Below are positions 52,171-60,623 of a stretch of DNA of 64,000 bases, in pieces. Positions within the stretch are counted from its first letter, which is position 1; each line of letters opens with the position of its first letter. The notes beneath the pieces are model-generated. The model was not told the origin of the DNA, did no database searches, and was given only the letters and a program-made list of their open reading frames with translations. The stretch is taken from NCBI GenBank assembly GCA_963708425.1, contig OY970206.1, positions 3,410,001-3,474,000 of the forward strand. Direction: 5' to 3'. A program made the position numbers and the translations under genes. This stretch comes from JACMNW01 sp963708425 (GTDB lineage: Bacteria; Pseudomonadota; Alphaproteobacteria; Rhodobacterales; Rhodobacteraceae).

Positions 52171-54717
52171 CTACGTCGGAGCTGTTAATTCCGTCAAAGA
52201 CAAGTCTATCGATCCCTGCCCATTGCCAGCAATAAAATCGTGTCCGAACCCTGACAAGCCTTCGGCAGGTGTATCCGCTACGTGAATTTCCACTTTATCG
52301 GTTGTAAGTGTGCTAAGTGCAGCACGCCCAGTAACCAGATAGGTGTCGTCGCCAAGACCGCCATAAAGCGAGTCATTGCCGCCAGAAGACACCAAAATAT
52401 CCGATCCCTTGCCGCCGTGCAGTGTATCATTACCCAATCCATCATAGGCGTTGGAATACACTTCAAGCGCCTCTTCGGCGTCAGCAAATGCCCATGGCAA
52501 CGTTGCCCCATTGTCGAAGATCAGATCCGCACCGTCGCCCGCGTCGACGCTGTCATTGCCTTCGCCCGCGTGAATATCGCTGTGGCCATGGCTCTTATCG
52601 ACTGAGGCGTTGATATTGCTGTCACCACGGATCGTGTCATCACCAGCCCCCCCAATAGCGGTGTCAAAGCCGGTACCCATGTCGAGCATGTCGTTGCCCT
52701 TAAAGTCACTATCCGGCAAACCGCCAATCGGCGCACCGTCAAACTCGAAGATATCACCAATCAACAAGTCGTCCCCGGCCTCGCCGAAAACAGAGTCATT
52801 ACCGACTCCAGACACTATAATATCTGACCCGTCCCCACCGTGAATCGTGTCGTTGCCAAAACCCGAAAGGATAACCTCATTTTTGATGCTTCCCTGAATA
52901 TTGTCCGCGGCTTCCGTCGCCACCACCATCACTGCCGCATTGCCACTGATTGTTCCAAGTACGGTCTGGAAATCTGCAATTGTAACCAAGCCAGTGGCAT
53001 TCGGATCAATAAACGCCACACCATTTAGGTACTGCCCTGGGCTGCGCGGGTCCGACCAGCCACGGCCTTCGTCGGGTTGGTCATAGACCATTTCGAACAT
53101 GCCCAAAAGATCAGCCTCTGGGAGAGCAAGAGTGTCAAAAGGTTGCGCGTCTGGCCCTACGCCACCTACTTGATGACTTGCCAGCTGGCTTACCAGCATC
53201 GTTTCGAGCCAGTTCGTTAGGAGGTCGGGCAAGTTCGATGGTGTTGTGCTACTGGCAAGACCAGTGCGCCAAGTCATGGGCGATAGGTCGATGAACATCG
53301 TGTCCGCACCAGCCTGAGACAGGCCGCTGGATATCGTGCCGCCATTCGCGAAATAGATAATACCTTCAATGGCGTTATCCGCATCTGCGTCCGTCATTTC
53401 CACCTTGCGAAACGCGAGCTGGCCTGCAAATTGGGTTAACGCTTCGACGACCGAGAGGCGCAGTGTATCGTTGCCTACATCGGACCCAAATAGGGCTTTG
53501 TCAGTGTCTTGTAGGAAGGTGCTATTTACGTTAACTTTCGATCCAAGGGCAGACAGATCGTTAAAAAAGGCGCGAATTCCGGTATCGCCAAATACGCGAA
53601 CTCCTTCGTCGATAGCAGAATAGGCAATAGCAGCGATCATTTTTTCGTATGCAGAATAGATGCCGCCAGTATTCTTTGGTTGAAATCCTGCCTTCGCCGC
53701 AATGTCGTTATTCAACAACGCTGCCAAAGCATCAGCAAGCACTGGTTTGAATTGTAGAATTGCGCTACTTGTCGACTCTTGCTCTGCATATTTCAATATT
53801 ACATTCAATGATGCGCTGTGAGCAATAATTTCTTGATCTGGAAACAGGGGTATCGTGTTGGCTAAGTAATTTGTTAGGTCACCAATGTATGACTGCAAAG
53901 TGGGCGTTGAAATTGGCTCTGAAGTGCCCCGTGTAGTTTCGGTAACTGATCCAGAAAGATAGAATGAATTTGAATACTGACTATTACCGAGAAAATTTTG
54001 GATCGTGTTTATGTCTAGCGCCTCAGATCCATTATAATCAATACTTTTGAAAAAATCCCACTGATTTACCAGTTTGGCATAACCAACATATCCCATAGGT
54101 GGTATATCGCCGGGCTGCCAGATAATCCCATTATCTAGAGCATATTTTGGAAGAATTTCATCAGAACTTGACAGAGAAAGGTAGTCCTTTACCTCGTTCC
54201 AACCAGTTACCAAATTTTCCAATGAAGTTTGGAATCCGATATGATCCACTAGAACTGAATTCGTACCATTCAAAGCTCCGGTGATACCCGCCAGTGCCCC
54301 GCCTAGGGAGTGGCCTGTCAAAAGTAATGGCCCTGTGCCCGGTGCGGAAGCTACTGACTTAAAAAACTGCTGCGCAAGTGCAATCTGCCTTTGGTCGTAA
54401 CTACCAAAGAATGATACTGGTAAGTCAACTTGAAGGAGTTCTTCGTCCAGTTCATCAGTGCCGCGATAGGATATGATGGTCGTGCCAGAGGCTATTGTAT
54501 CGCCCGATACTCCGACAGAAGCGGTGAGAGTATATGATACGGCGTAGAAGCTGGCGTCTACGCCGGGAATCCCCGCTGCTATATCCGACTCTTTTTTGAT
54601 AGTGGCACTACCAATTTGAGCATCTATTCCGCCCAAACCAGAAATTCCGGGAATGTAACCCCGGTTATATGAATCCATTGAGAGGATAGAAAGAAACAGA
54701 TCTTTTGATAACGTCAC
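52171..54717 (-). CDS. RTX protein, N-terminal segment with lipase-like alpha/beta-hydrolase domain
   Basis: The 848-codon frame starts MTLSKDLFLSILSMDSYNRG and has an alpha/beta-hydrolase core with nucleophile elbow GHSLGGALAG (Ser137), preceded by IISYRGTDE as in class 3 lipase and Mbeg1-like proteins. No other catalytic residue is certain. From about residue 620 calcium-binding GGxGxDxUx nonapeptides begin (GFGNDTIHGGDGSDII, GGAGDDTIRGD). Its ATG overlaps the stop of the upstream membrane-protein gene. The 5' part is visibly AT-richer than flanking chromosome. The frame ends in LTELTAPT because of the first frameshift. Confidence 0.8.
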   Translation of the reverse strand: MTLSKDLFLSILSMDSYNRGYIPGISGLGGIDAQIGSATIKKESDIAAGIPGVDASFYAVSYTLTASVGVSGDTIASGTTIISYRGTDELDEELLQVDLPVSFFGSYDQRQIALAQQFFKSVASAPGTGPLLLTGHSLGGALAGITGALNGTNSVLVDHIGFQTSLENLVTGWNEVKDYLSLSSSDEILPKYALDNGIIWQPGDIPPMGYVGYAKLVNQWDFFKSIDYNGSEALDINTIQNFLGNSQYSNSFYLSGSVTETTRGTSEPISTPTLQSYIGDLTNYLANTIPLFPDQEIIAHSASLNVILKYAEQESTSSAILQFKPVLADALAALLNNDIAAKAGFQPKNTGGIYSAYEKMIAAIAYSAIDEGVRVFGDTGIRAFFNDLSALGSKVNVNSTFLQDTDKALFGSDVGNDTLRLSVVEALTQFAGQLAFRKVEMTDADADNAIEGIIYFANGGTISSGLSQAGADTMFIDLSPMTWRTGLASSTTPSNLPDLLTNWLETMLVSQLASHQVGGVGPDAQPFDTLALPEADLLGMFEMVYDQPDEGRGWSDPRSPGQYLNGVAFIDPNATGLVTIADFQTVLGTISGNAAVMVVATEAADNIQGSIKNEVILSGFGNDTIHGGDGSDIIVSGVGNDSVFGEAGDDLLIGDIFEFDGAPIGGLPDSDFKGNDMLDMGTGFDTAIGGAGDDTIRGDSNINASVDKSHGHSDIHAGEGNDSVDAGDGADLIFDNGATLPWAFADAEEALEVYSNAYDGLGNDTLHGGKGSDILVSSGGNDSLYGGLGDDTYLVTGRAALSTLTTDKVEIHVADTPAEGLSGFGHDFIAGNGQGSIDLSLTELTAPT

Positions 54718-55454
54718 TTCTTAATCTCCGTAGAAAACGATCCAGATGCAAGCGAGTTGGCTAATCGATTATTTGTCTCAGATGCTCCATAGCGCTGACC
54801 ATCAAGTCTGTTTGGCCAGAGAGTTCTTAACCACCTCAACACCCTTTCGACCCGGCCCTCCGTCACAGCCTCCTTAGTCAGCTCAAGTGTCACGCCTTGC
54901 AGTGTCACCCCCGGCCCGAAGGTTGCAGCCAAATCCGTCGGATTCAATTCGCGTACAGTTTCTGGCTTGGTGATGTCATCAAAGGTGACCAGCAACGGGT
55001 ATGCCTCTGGAGGCATGAGCACAGGTGTATCCATCGGCTGTGCCCGCAGATCGGCCATATTCGCTTCATAAGATTGCTCAATTCCCACACGACCCGCGCC
55101 CAAATTAAAAGCAGAATACACCAGCTGCCCTGCGTCACCTTTGTAGTTGTCGCCACCAGACAGCAATGCGAACAACCAGCGCCCAGGCAAAACTTCAACC
55201 GCCACAGCTTCGCCACGGATTTCGCTATGCACCCCGCGCGCCTCCATCAGGACCAAAGGCCCACTCGTGTCGGTATTGGTGATCTCAACAACCGAAGCGC
55301 CTCGCACCTCACCCACTGGGGTATCTACGATCACCGTCAGCCGCTGATGCCAAGACACCGTCTGCCCACCGATCAATGCGCGAAAGCCCCAGAACCCGAT
55401 GAGCCCAAGTATCCCAAGAACGACGATAGTGCGCCGCATCATCCGAAAACCCAC
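54714..55454 (-). CDS. Small single-pass membrane protein coupled to the RTX gene
   Basis: The product has up to 246 residues with one N-terminal hydrophobic helix (RTIVVLGILGLIGFWGFRALI), then a soluble extracytoplasmic domain with an early beta strand WHQRLTVIVDTPVGEVRG, a central LPGRWLFALLSGGDNY, and a helical C-terminus. I do not recognise a characterised family. Its stop overlaps the RTX start by ATGA, so it is transcribed first and translated together with the RTX hydrolase. An immunity, chaperone or secretion-helper role is possible but not shown. The start may be the later Met-Met at residues 5-6. Confidence 0.65.
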   Translation of the reverse strand: MGFRMMRRTIVVLGILGLIGFWGFRALIGGQTVSWHQRLTVIVDTPVGEVRGASVVEITNTDTSGPLVLMEARGVHSEIRGEAVAVEVLPGRWLFALLSGGDNYKGDAGQLVYSAFNLGAGRVGIEQSYEANMADLRAQPMDTPVLMPPEAYPLLVTFDDITKPETVRELNPTDLAATFGPGVTLQGVTLELTKEAVTEGRVERVLRWLRTLWPNRLDGQRYGASETNNRLANSLASGSFSTEIKK

Positions 55455-55613
55455 GGAGTCAATTCGGGCCCCAGATAAAATTCACGGATATTTCAGCCAT
55501 CACTGCCCCCCCCGAACACTATACTTAAGGCTATTGTAGAATTTTCAGGGGAACAACCATTACTTGCATTCATCGTCTGAAAAAATGGCTCGGAAACGGA
55601 TTGCTCCATACCC

Positions 55614-56453
55614 TCAAGAGCAACGCCATGGGTGGCTCATTTCTGCAAATATTTCAGCAAGCTGGTCTGTTGATGATTGGCTTACTAAACGCAATTTTCG
55701 ACCCCATCCGCCGTACTGTGGAGCACTGCCAACAAAGGCCGCTTCGTGATCCTTCCGGTCCCGGATCAGCAGCATCCTTGTGCGTTCGTTCACATCGGCC
55801 CATTCCACCCGGCATATTTCGTCCAGACGCATGGCCGTCGCGATCGCGAATTTGATGATCCGCCCGATCGGGATGATCTGCCGATCGTTCACTTCAAACA
55901 GGGCAATGAGAGTTTCAACTTCACCTTCGGTCGGGCGGCGGTCCCGTTCCACGCCCTTTCCGATCAGACCCAGCCGTTTCAACGCAATCCGAGCCAGTGC
56001 AACCTGTTCGGTCGAGACTGGTAACCCGTGAACGGCCGCCGCATGTGAGAGGACAAGGCCGATTGTGCCGATATCGATCCCAAGCGTCACGGGCCCTGCG
56101 CCAGCCTCAGAGCGGGCGCGTCCAAACTGGATCAGCCGTTCCCGGTCAAGCGCCGTGATCTTGATGGTACCCAATTCACGTTGCAGCATGATCAAAGTTG
56201 CGGCCTTCGACCGACGCGGCGGTTTTCCGACCGCTGTCATGTCCTCGATATGAAGCCGCACCAAATCCCCGAACTTCGTCAGCCGACCGATCCGCGAACT
56301 GACTGGCGTTTCGTTGCGGTCCACCGAAAGCTCGGCTAAACGGGACCAACGGAGAGCGTCATCGCGGCGAAGAAAGGTTTCGCTCACGTACCGACCCTTG
56401 CGGCGAACCTGCGCGCGCCACGAACCTGAGGGAAGCTTTGCGATGGTCGGCAT
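55614..56453 (-). CDS. Truncated tyrosine recombinase (dusA-type integrase)
   Basis: The 279-codon frame begins with the N-terminal arm sequence SWRAQVRRKGRYVSETFLRRDDALRW, then the core-binding helical region, then the start of the catalytic domain with Arg209 (TAMRLDEICRVEW) and Lys234 (RDRKDH). From residue 236 the sequence no longer resembles integrases and stops; the His-x-x-Arg and Tyr motifs are absent from this frame and I did not find them in 55455-55748. The gene reads away from dusA and lies 113 bases from it, as usual for dusA-specific integrases. It is probably inactive. Confidence 0.75.
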   Translation of the reverse strand: MPTIAKLPSGSWRAQVRRKGRYVSETFLRRDDALRWSRLAELSVDRNETPVSSRIGRLTKFGDLVRLHIEDMTAVGKPPRRSKAATLIMLQRELGTIKITALDRERLIQFGRARSEAGAGPVTLGIDIGTIGLVLSHAAAVHGLPVSTEQVALARIALKRLGLIGKGVERDRRPTEGEVETLIALFEVNDRQIIPIGRIIKFAIATAMRLDEICRVEWADVNERTRMLLIRDRKDHEAAFVGSAPQYGGWGRKLRLVSQSSTDQLAEIFAEMSHPWRCS

Positions 56454-56565
56454 TTCGTGTGCAATCCGTGTGCAGTGAGTCGTCGTAGGGTGGCGAAAAG
56501 GGGCGAAACTGGGGATAAGTACGGCGGTATGGCAGGCGGGCTAACGATTTGAGACTACAGAAAAA

Positions 56566-57567
56566 ATGACAGAATATCAACCACATAGACTGTCCATTGC
56601 ACCCATGATGGACTGGACAGATCGCCACTGTCGGCATTTTCACCGGCTGATGACGCGCCGGGCGATGCTTTATACGGAAATGGTCACTGCCGCCGCTATC
56701 ATCCACGGTCCGCGCGATCGGCTGTTGGCGTTCTCAGTGGAAGAACACCCCGTTGCCCTGCAACTTGGTGGTTCTGACCCTGCCGAATTGGCCCACGCCG
56801 TGCGCCTCGCGGCACCCTATGGCTACGCCGAAATAAACCTGAACGTCGGTTGCCCGTCAGACCGCGTGCAGTCAGGATGTTTCGGTGCGGTGTTGATGGA
56901 ACGCCCGGCCCTTGTGGCCGATTGCGTGTCTGCAATGCTGGACGCAAGCCCGGTGCCGGTCACGGTGAAATGCCGCATTGGGGTTGACGATCAAGATCCC
57001 GAAGCGGTGCTGCCCCGCTTTCTGGAAACCGTCTCTGCGGCGGGCGTCAGGCATTTCATCATCCACGCCCGCAAGGCCTGGCTGCAGGGCCTGTCGCCCA
57101 AGGAAAACCGCGATGTTCCGCCGCTGGATTACCCGCTGGTCCTGCGGATGAAGCAGCAGTTCCCGCATCTGACCATCTGCATCAACGGCGGCATCACTTC
57201 GCTTGATCAGGCAAAGGGCTTTCTCGATCAAGGCATCGACGGCGTCATGCTGGGCCGCGCCGCTTATCACGATCCGGCCTCGGTGCTGATTGGTGCCGAC
57301 GCGCTGTGGGGCGCCAGTGCCGGGGGGGGGGCAGGGCGCGACGCCTTGCAAACTGCCCAAGACATGCGCCCCTATATCGCGGCCCATCTCGCCGCCGGAG
57401 GCCGCCTGCACCAGATCACCCGCCACATGCTCGGCCTGTTCCACGGCCGCCCCGGTGCCCGCACCTGGCGCCGCGTGCTGTCCGAAGGTGCCAACCGCCC
57501 CGGTGCCGGGCTAGAACTGCTTGACGCAGCTCTGGCCGAGCTAACCCCTCAGCCCGCCACTGCCTGA
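56566..57567 (+). CDS. dusA: tRNA-dihydrouridine(20/20a) synthase DusA
   Basis: The 333-residue flavoenzyme has the Dus core: HRLSIAPMMDWTDRHCR near the N-terminus, the FMN-binding TIM barrel, catalytic Cys in NVGCPSDRVQSGCFG, conserved KCRIGVDD, the substrate-binding IIHARKAWLQGLSPKENR, and INGGI and VMLGRAAYHDP phosphate-binding loops. It reduces uridine to dihydrouridine in tRNA. Its first codons are those carried by the integrated island, while the ancestral start remains at 41080. Confidence 0.95.
   Translation: MTEYQPHRLSIAPMMDWTDRHCRHFHRLMTRRAMLYTEMVTAAAIIHGPRDRLLAFSVEEHPVALQLGGSDPAELAHAVRLAAPYGYAEINLNVGCPSDRVQSGCFGAVLMERPALVADCVSAMLDASPVPVTVKCRIGVDDQDPEAVLPRFLETVSAAGVRHFIIHARKAWLQGLSPKENRDVPPLDYPLVLRMKQQFPHLTICINGGITSLDQAKGFLDQGIDGVMLGRAAYHDPASVLIGADALWGASAGGGAGRDALQTAQDMRPYIAAHLAAGGRLHQITRHMLGLFHGRPGARTWRRVLSEGANRPGAGLELLDAALAELTPQPATA
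56591..56618 (+). repeat. Right attachment-site copy (attR-like) within dusA
   Basis: This 28-base stretch matches 41144-41171 except three G/A differences and lies at codons 9-18 of dusA. It marks the right boundary of the island. Confidence 0.75.
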
Positions 57568-58739
57568 GGCTGCATCACCACCCGTGACAGCGCAAAGGCC
57601 AGCCCGCCGCAAATGGCAATCGCCGCCAGCATCGGCGTGACACTGCCATCAAAGAACGGCCCCACCAGCGCAATCATCGCGCCCCCCGCCAGCATCTGCA
57701 TCGTGCCGCCCAGCGATGACGCGAGACCCGCAATATCGCCATGCGCATCCAGCGCCATCACCATCGTCGTCGGGATAATCAGCCCAAGGCAGGCATTGGC
57801 CAAGAACAGCCCCAGAATACAAACCGGCAGGCTCACCAACCCCATCAACGCCAGAACCAGCAACCCGATGGTGAAGAACGCAAACCCCGCGCTCGCCACC
57901 GCCATCACCGGACGCGCGCCGTAGCGCTGCCCCAACACCCCCGCCGCCTGTGACGACGCGAAAAACCCGATCGCATTCACTGCGAAGGCCAGCGAAAACT
58001 GCGTCGGCGTCAGGCCATAGGTTTCGGTGTAAACAAACGCCGCCGAGGCGATGAACACAAAGAAACTCGCCATGCCAAAGCCGCCAAGGAAGGTCAGCGC
58101 CATGAACATCCGGTCGCCCAGCAGCTTCGCCGCGCCCGTCTTCATCGCCGCAAAATCAAACGGCTGCCGGTCCGCCGGTGCCAGCGTTTCGCCCTGCAAG
58201 AAATGCAGCATTGCCATGCTGACACAGGCCGCCACCAACAATATCCCGAAAATCCAGCGCCACGTGCCAATCGCCATCAAGCCAGACCCCGCCAGCGGTG
58301 CCAGCATGGGCGAGATTGAAATCACCAGCATCACTGCCGCCATCAACTGCGTGGCACGGTGGCCGGTGTACATGTCGCGAATGATCGCCCGCGGCACCAC
58401 CATCAGGGCAGCCCCGCCAAACCCCTGCACAAAGCGGCCCGCCAGCAGCATATTCGCCGACCCAGCAAAGGTGCAAACCAATGTGCCAATGGCAAAAATC
58501 GCAATCCCGGCATACAGCGGCGGCTTGCGCCCGGCCTGATCCGCCCAAGGGCCGTAGATCAGCTGCGCCAGGCCAAACGCCACGAAATAAGCGGTGATGG
58601 TGCCCTGCATCGCCTGCACAGACGTGCCAAGATCGGCCCCGATCAACGGCATGGCGGGTAAATACATATCAATTGCAAATGGCCCGATGCAGGACAAAAG
58701 CCCCAGCACCAAAGCCGGACGGATCAGACTATCTGACAT
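57549..58739 (-). CDS. Bcr/CflA-family MFS drug exporter
   Basis: The start at 58739 begins MSDSLIRPALVLGLLS; a longer frame extends upstream without homology. The 396-residue protein has twelve hydrophobic segments and the Bcr motifs AIDMYLPAMPLIGADLGTS near residue 22, the loop GPWADQAGRKPPL, and RFVQGFGGAALMVVPRAIIRDM. These proteins expel small drugs by proton antiport. Convergent with dusA: the ends overlap by 19 bases. Confidence 0.88.
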   Translation of the reverse strand: MSDSLIRPALVLGLLSCIGPFAIDMYLPAMPLIGADLGTSVQAMQGTITAYFVAFGLAQLIYGPWADQAGRKPPLYAGIAIFAIGTLVCTFAGSANMLLAGRFVQGFGGAALMVVPRAIIRDMYTGHRATQLMAAVMLVISISPMLAPLAGSGLMAIGTWRWIFGILLVAACVSMAMLHFLQGETLAPADRQPFDFAAMKTGAAKLLGDRMFMALTFLGGFGMASFFVFIASAAFVYTETYGLTPTQFSLAFAVNAIGFFASSQAAGVLGQRYGARPVMAVASAGFAFFTIGLLVLALMGLVSLPVCILGLFLANACLGLIIPTTMVMALDAHGDIAGLASSLGGTMQMLAGGAMIALVGPFFDGSVTPMLAAIAICGGLAFALSRVVMQPQAVAG

Positions 58740-58867
58740 AATAATCGCCTCACAACTGTGTGTTTTATCGAGTGGTGCCACAGCTAAAATCGGCGGGCAC
58801 CATAACGCTACTGGTCGCAAGTTCTGCCTTGCGTTATGGGGAAGGTCAACCCCGCGAAAGCCAACGC

Positions 58868-59686
58868 ATGCCAGATCTTGCCGCCCTGCTGCCGATGATT
58901 GCCCTGCTGTTGGTCATCGGTGCCTTCGCCGGTGTGATCGCCGGTTTGCTTGGGGTTGGGGGCGGCATCGTGCTGGTTCCGGCGTTTTTCTACATGTTCG
59001 ATAACCTCGGCTACGCCGGGCCGCAACTGATGCAGATCTGCGTGGCGACATCGCTTGCCACCATCATGGCCACGTCGATGCGGTCAGTCATGGCACATCA
59101 CCGCAAGGGTGCCGTCGATTGGCAAATCCTGCGGCAATGGGGCCCATGGATCGTGCTTGGCACCATCGCCGGTGTCGTCGTCGCCTCCAGCCTGAAATCC
59201 ATCGCCCTGCAAGCCATCTTTGGCGTTCTGGCCATGATTGCCGGGCTTTACATGGCCTTCGGGCGCGACAATTGGCGCATCGCCCAATCCATGCCAGCCC
59301 AACCCACGCGCGGCATCCTCGCCACCACGATCGGTTTTCTGTCAGTCCTGATGGGCATTGGCGGCGGCACCTTTGGCGTGCCAATGATGAGCCTCTACAA
59401 CGTGCCCATTCACCGCGCCGTCGCCACCGCGTCGGGTTTTGGCATGATCATCGCCGTGCCTTCGGTGATCGGTTTTCTGTTGCTGTCTGTCGACAAGGCC
59501 CCGCCATTCACCTTGGGGGCCATCAACATCCCCGCCTTTCTGATCGTCATCGGCACCACGTTGCTGGCAACGCCATGGGGCGTCAAATTGGCTCATGCGA
59601 TGAACCCCAAACCACTGAAACGCGCCTTCGCGGTGTTTCTTGTGCTGGTCGCCCTCAACATGCTGCGCAAGGTCGCCGGATGGTAG
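58868..59686 (+). CDS. TauE/SafE-family membrane permease
   Basis: The start ATG at 58868 begins MPDLAALLPM; 272 residues with about eight membrane segments. The family repeat is visible twice: AGVIAGLLGVGGGIVLVPAF near residue 18 and LSVLMGIGGGTFGVPMM near residue 160. Members move sulfite, sulfonates or other organic anions across the inner membrane. Here the neighbours give no further hint of substrate. Confidence 0.88.
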   Translation: MPDLAALLPMIALLLVIGAFAGVIAGLLGVGGGIVLVPAFFYMFDNLGYAGPQLMQICVATSLATIMATSMRSVMAHHRKGAVDWQILRQWGPWIVLGTIAGVVVASSLKSIALQAIFGVLAMIAGLYMAFGRDNWRIAQSMPAQPTRGILATTIGFLSVLMGIGGGTFGVPMMSLYNVPIHRAVATASGFGMIIAVPSVIGFLLLSVDKAPPFTLGAINIPAFLIVIGTTLLATPWGVKLAHAMNPKPLKRAFAVFLVLVALNMLRKVAGW

Positions 59687-59844
59687 GGCAGGGTTGGGGT
59701 CTGCTGGACCCAGACTGGCGCATTACCGCAAGGGCGTCCGCCTCGCACGAATGAGATCAGTCAAAGACGAACTCAAGGCCGCACACAGCAATGCCCGCGC
59801 CTGACGCTCTGCCCAAGAAAATCCGCCAAGCTTCCAGCCCGGCC

Positions 59845-60144
59845 CTAGCGATCCAGCCGCCCCATCCGTCCGCCACGCCGCTTCACCAGCAGGGGCGCAC
59901 GCGTCGGCAGGTCGGCGATGATGGCAGCACGTGCCGCATGTGTAAGGCGCGACCACTGCGAGATTTCTTCGATGGTCCGATAGCAGCCAACGCACAGCCG
60001 CTCCTCCGGGTGAACCACGCACAGCTTCACGCAAGGCGACTCCACTTCGTCGCGCATCCAGACGTCGTCCTTCACCCGCTCTGCGTTCAAATCGGCGTCT
60101 TTCAAAAAGCCGTCCTTCACTGCGCGCTCTTTCTCTGCGTCCAT
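59845..60144 (-). CDS. DUF1289 family protein
   Basis: The start ATG shares its A with the ruvX stop (TGATG); 99 residues. The four-cysteine DUF1289 pattern is present in ESPCVKLCVVHPEERLCVGCYRTIEEI, likely binding a metal. The family is widespread in proteobacteria and its function is unknown. It closes a three-gene operon ccmI-ruvX-DUF1289. Confidence 0.85.
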   Translation of the reverse strand: MDAEKERAVKDGFLKDADLNAERVKDDVWMRDEVESPCVKLCVVHPEERLCVGCYRTIEEISQWSRLTHAARAAIIADLPTRAPLLVKRRGGRMGRLDR

Positions 60145-60623
60145 CACCCGGCTGCCCGCCCCATATATGCCATGCGGTCCAGCGCTCCTTGCAAGATATA
60201 CCCGGCAGCGACCTGATCAATGACCTCATTGCGACGTTTTCGCGACGTATCCGCCTCGAGCAACGCCCGTTCCGCCGCTACGGTCGAAAGACGTTCATCC
60301 CAATAGCCAATTGGCAAGTCGGTCAACTTCACTAGATTGCGCGCGAAAGCCCGCGTTGCCTGTGCGCGCGGGCCTTCCGATCCGTCCATATTGCGCGGCA
60401 ATCCCAAGATCAGCCCGGCAATGTTGCGCCCGGCAGTCAGCACCAGCAACGCCTTCGCATCCTCGGTAAACTTGCTGCGCCGGATCACGGTGATCGGTGT
60501 CGCCACCGACCGGCGCAAATCAGACGCCGCCACGCCAATGGTCTTTTCCCCAAAGTCGAGGCCAAAGATGGCGCGACCAGCGGGCAGGGCGGCGGCAAAT
60601 TCCTCCATCGTCTCGATGATCAT
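60144..60623 (-). CDS. ruvX: Holliday-junction-resolvase-like / pre-16S rRNA nuclease RuvX (YqgF)
   Basis: The start at 60623 overlaps the ccmI stop by four bases; 159 residues. The RNase H-like fold is marked by GLDFGEKTIGVAASD with the catalytic Asp, LILGLPRNMDGSEGPRAQA with the family GLP-N-DG block, and YWDERLSTVAAERALLEA with a further acidic pair. YqgF proteins take part in processing of the 16S rRNA 5' end. The assignment is firm. Confidence 0.93.
   Translation of the reverse strand: MIIETMEEFAAALPAGRAIFGLDFGEKTIGVAASDLRRSVATPITVIRRSKFTEDAKALLVLTAGRNIAGLILGLPRNMDGSEGPRAQATRAFARNLVKLTDLPIGYWDERLSTVAAERALLEADTSRKRRNEVIDQVAAGYILQGALDRMAYMGRAAG

Larger units (their letters stand above)
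43508..54717 (-). pseudogene. Giant RTX gene in four frames (three apparent frameshifts)
   Basis: Four consecutive minus-strand frames read as one protein of about 3,730 residues if three single-base shifts are undone. From the N-terminus these shifts lie near 52213, in the run of nine C at 50066-50074, and near 44222. At each, the next frame continues the expected sequence without a gap: IDRLVFDGINSSDVELRYSF, then AVGGGNDTLTGTAAAEVLF, then SMTAGLGDDAYVVDA. The order is lipase-like domain, RTX repeats, cadherin-like region, very long RTX/HOR array, and a non-RTX end. Such proteins are secreted by type I systems; no exporter genes are present in the window. Sequencing errors may explain one or more of the shifts. 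Confidence 0.8.
41144..56618. mobile_element. Genomic island integrated in dusA
   Basis: The element is bounded by the 28-base near-identical repeats at 41144-41171 and 56591-56618. It spans about 15.5 kb and holds a HipA-like fusion, a giant RTX gene in pieces, a membrane protein gene and a truncated tyrosine integrase next to the right end. dusA is a well-known integration target, and such elements usually supply a new 5' end so that dusA stays functional, as seen here. No phage structural or conjugation genes are present. Confidence 0.75.

Noticed and set aside
41144..56618. Island as a prophage
   Set aside because: No capsid, tail, terminase, lysis or phage replication genes are present, only the integrase remnant and cargo.
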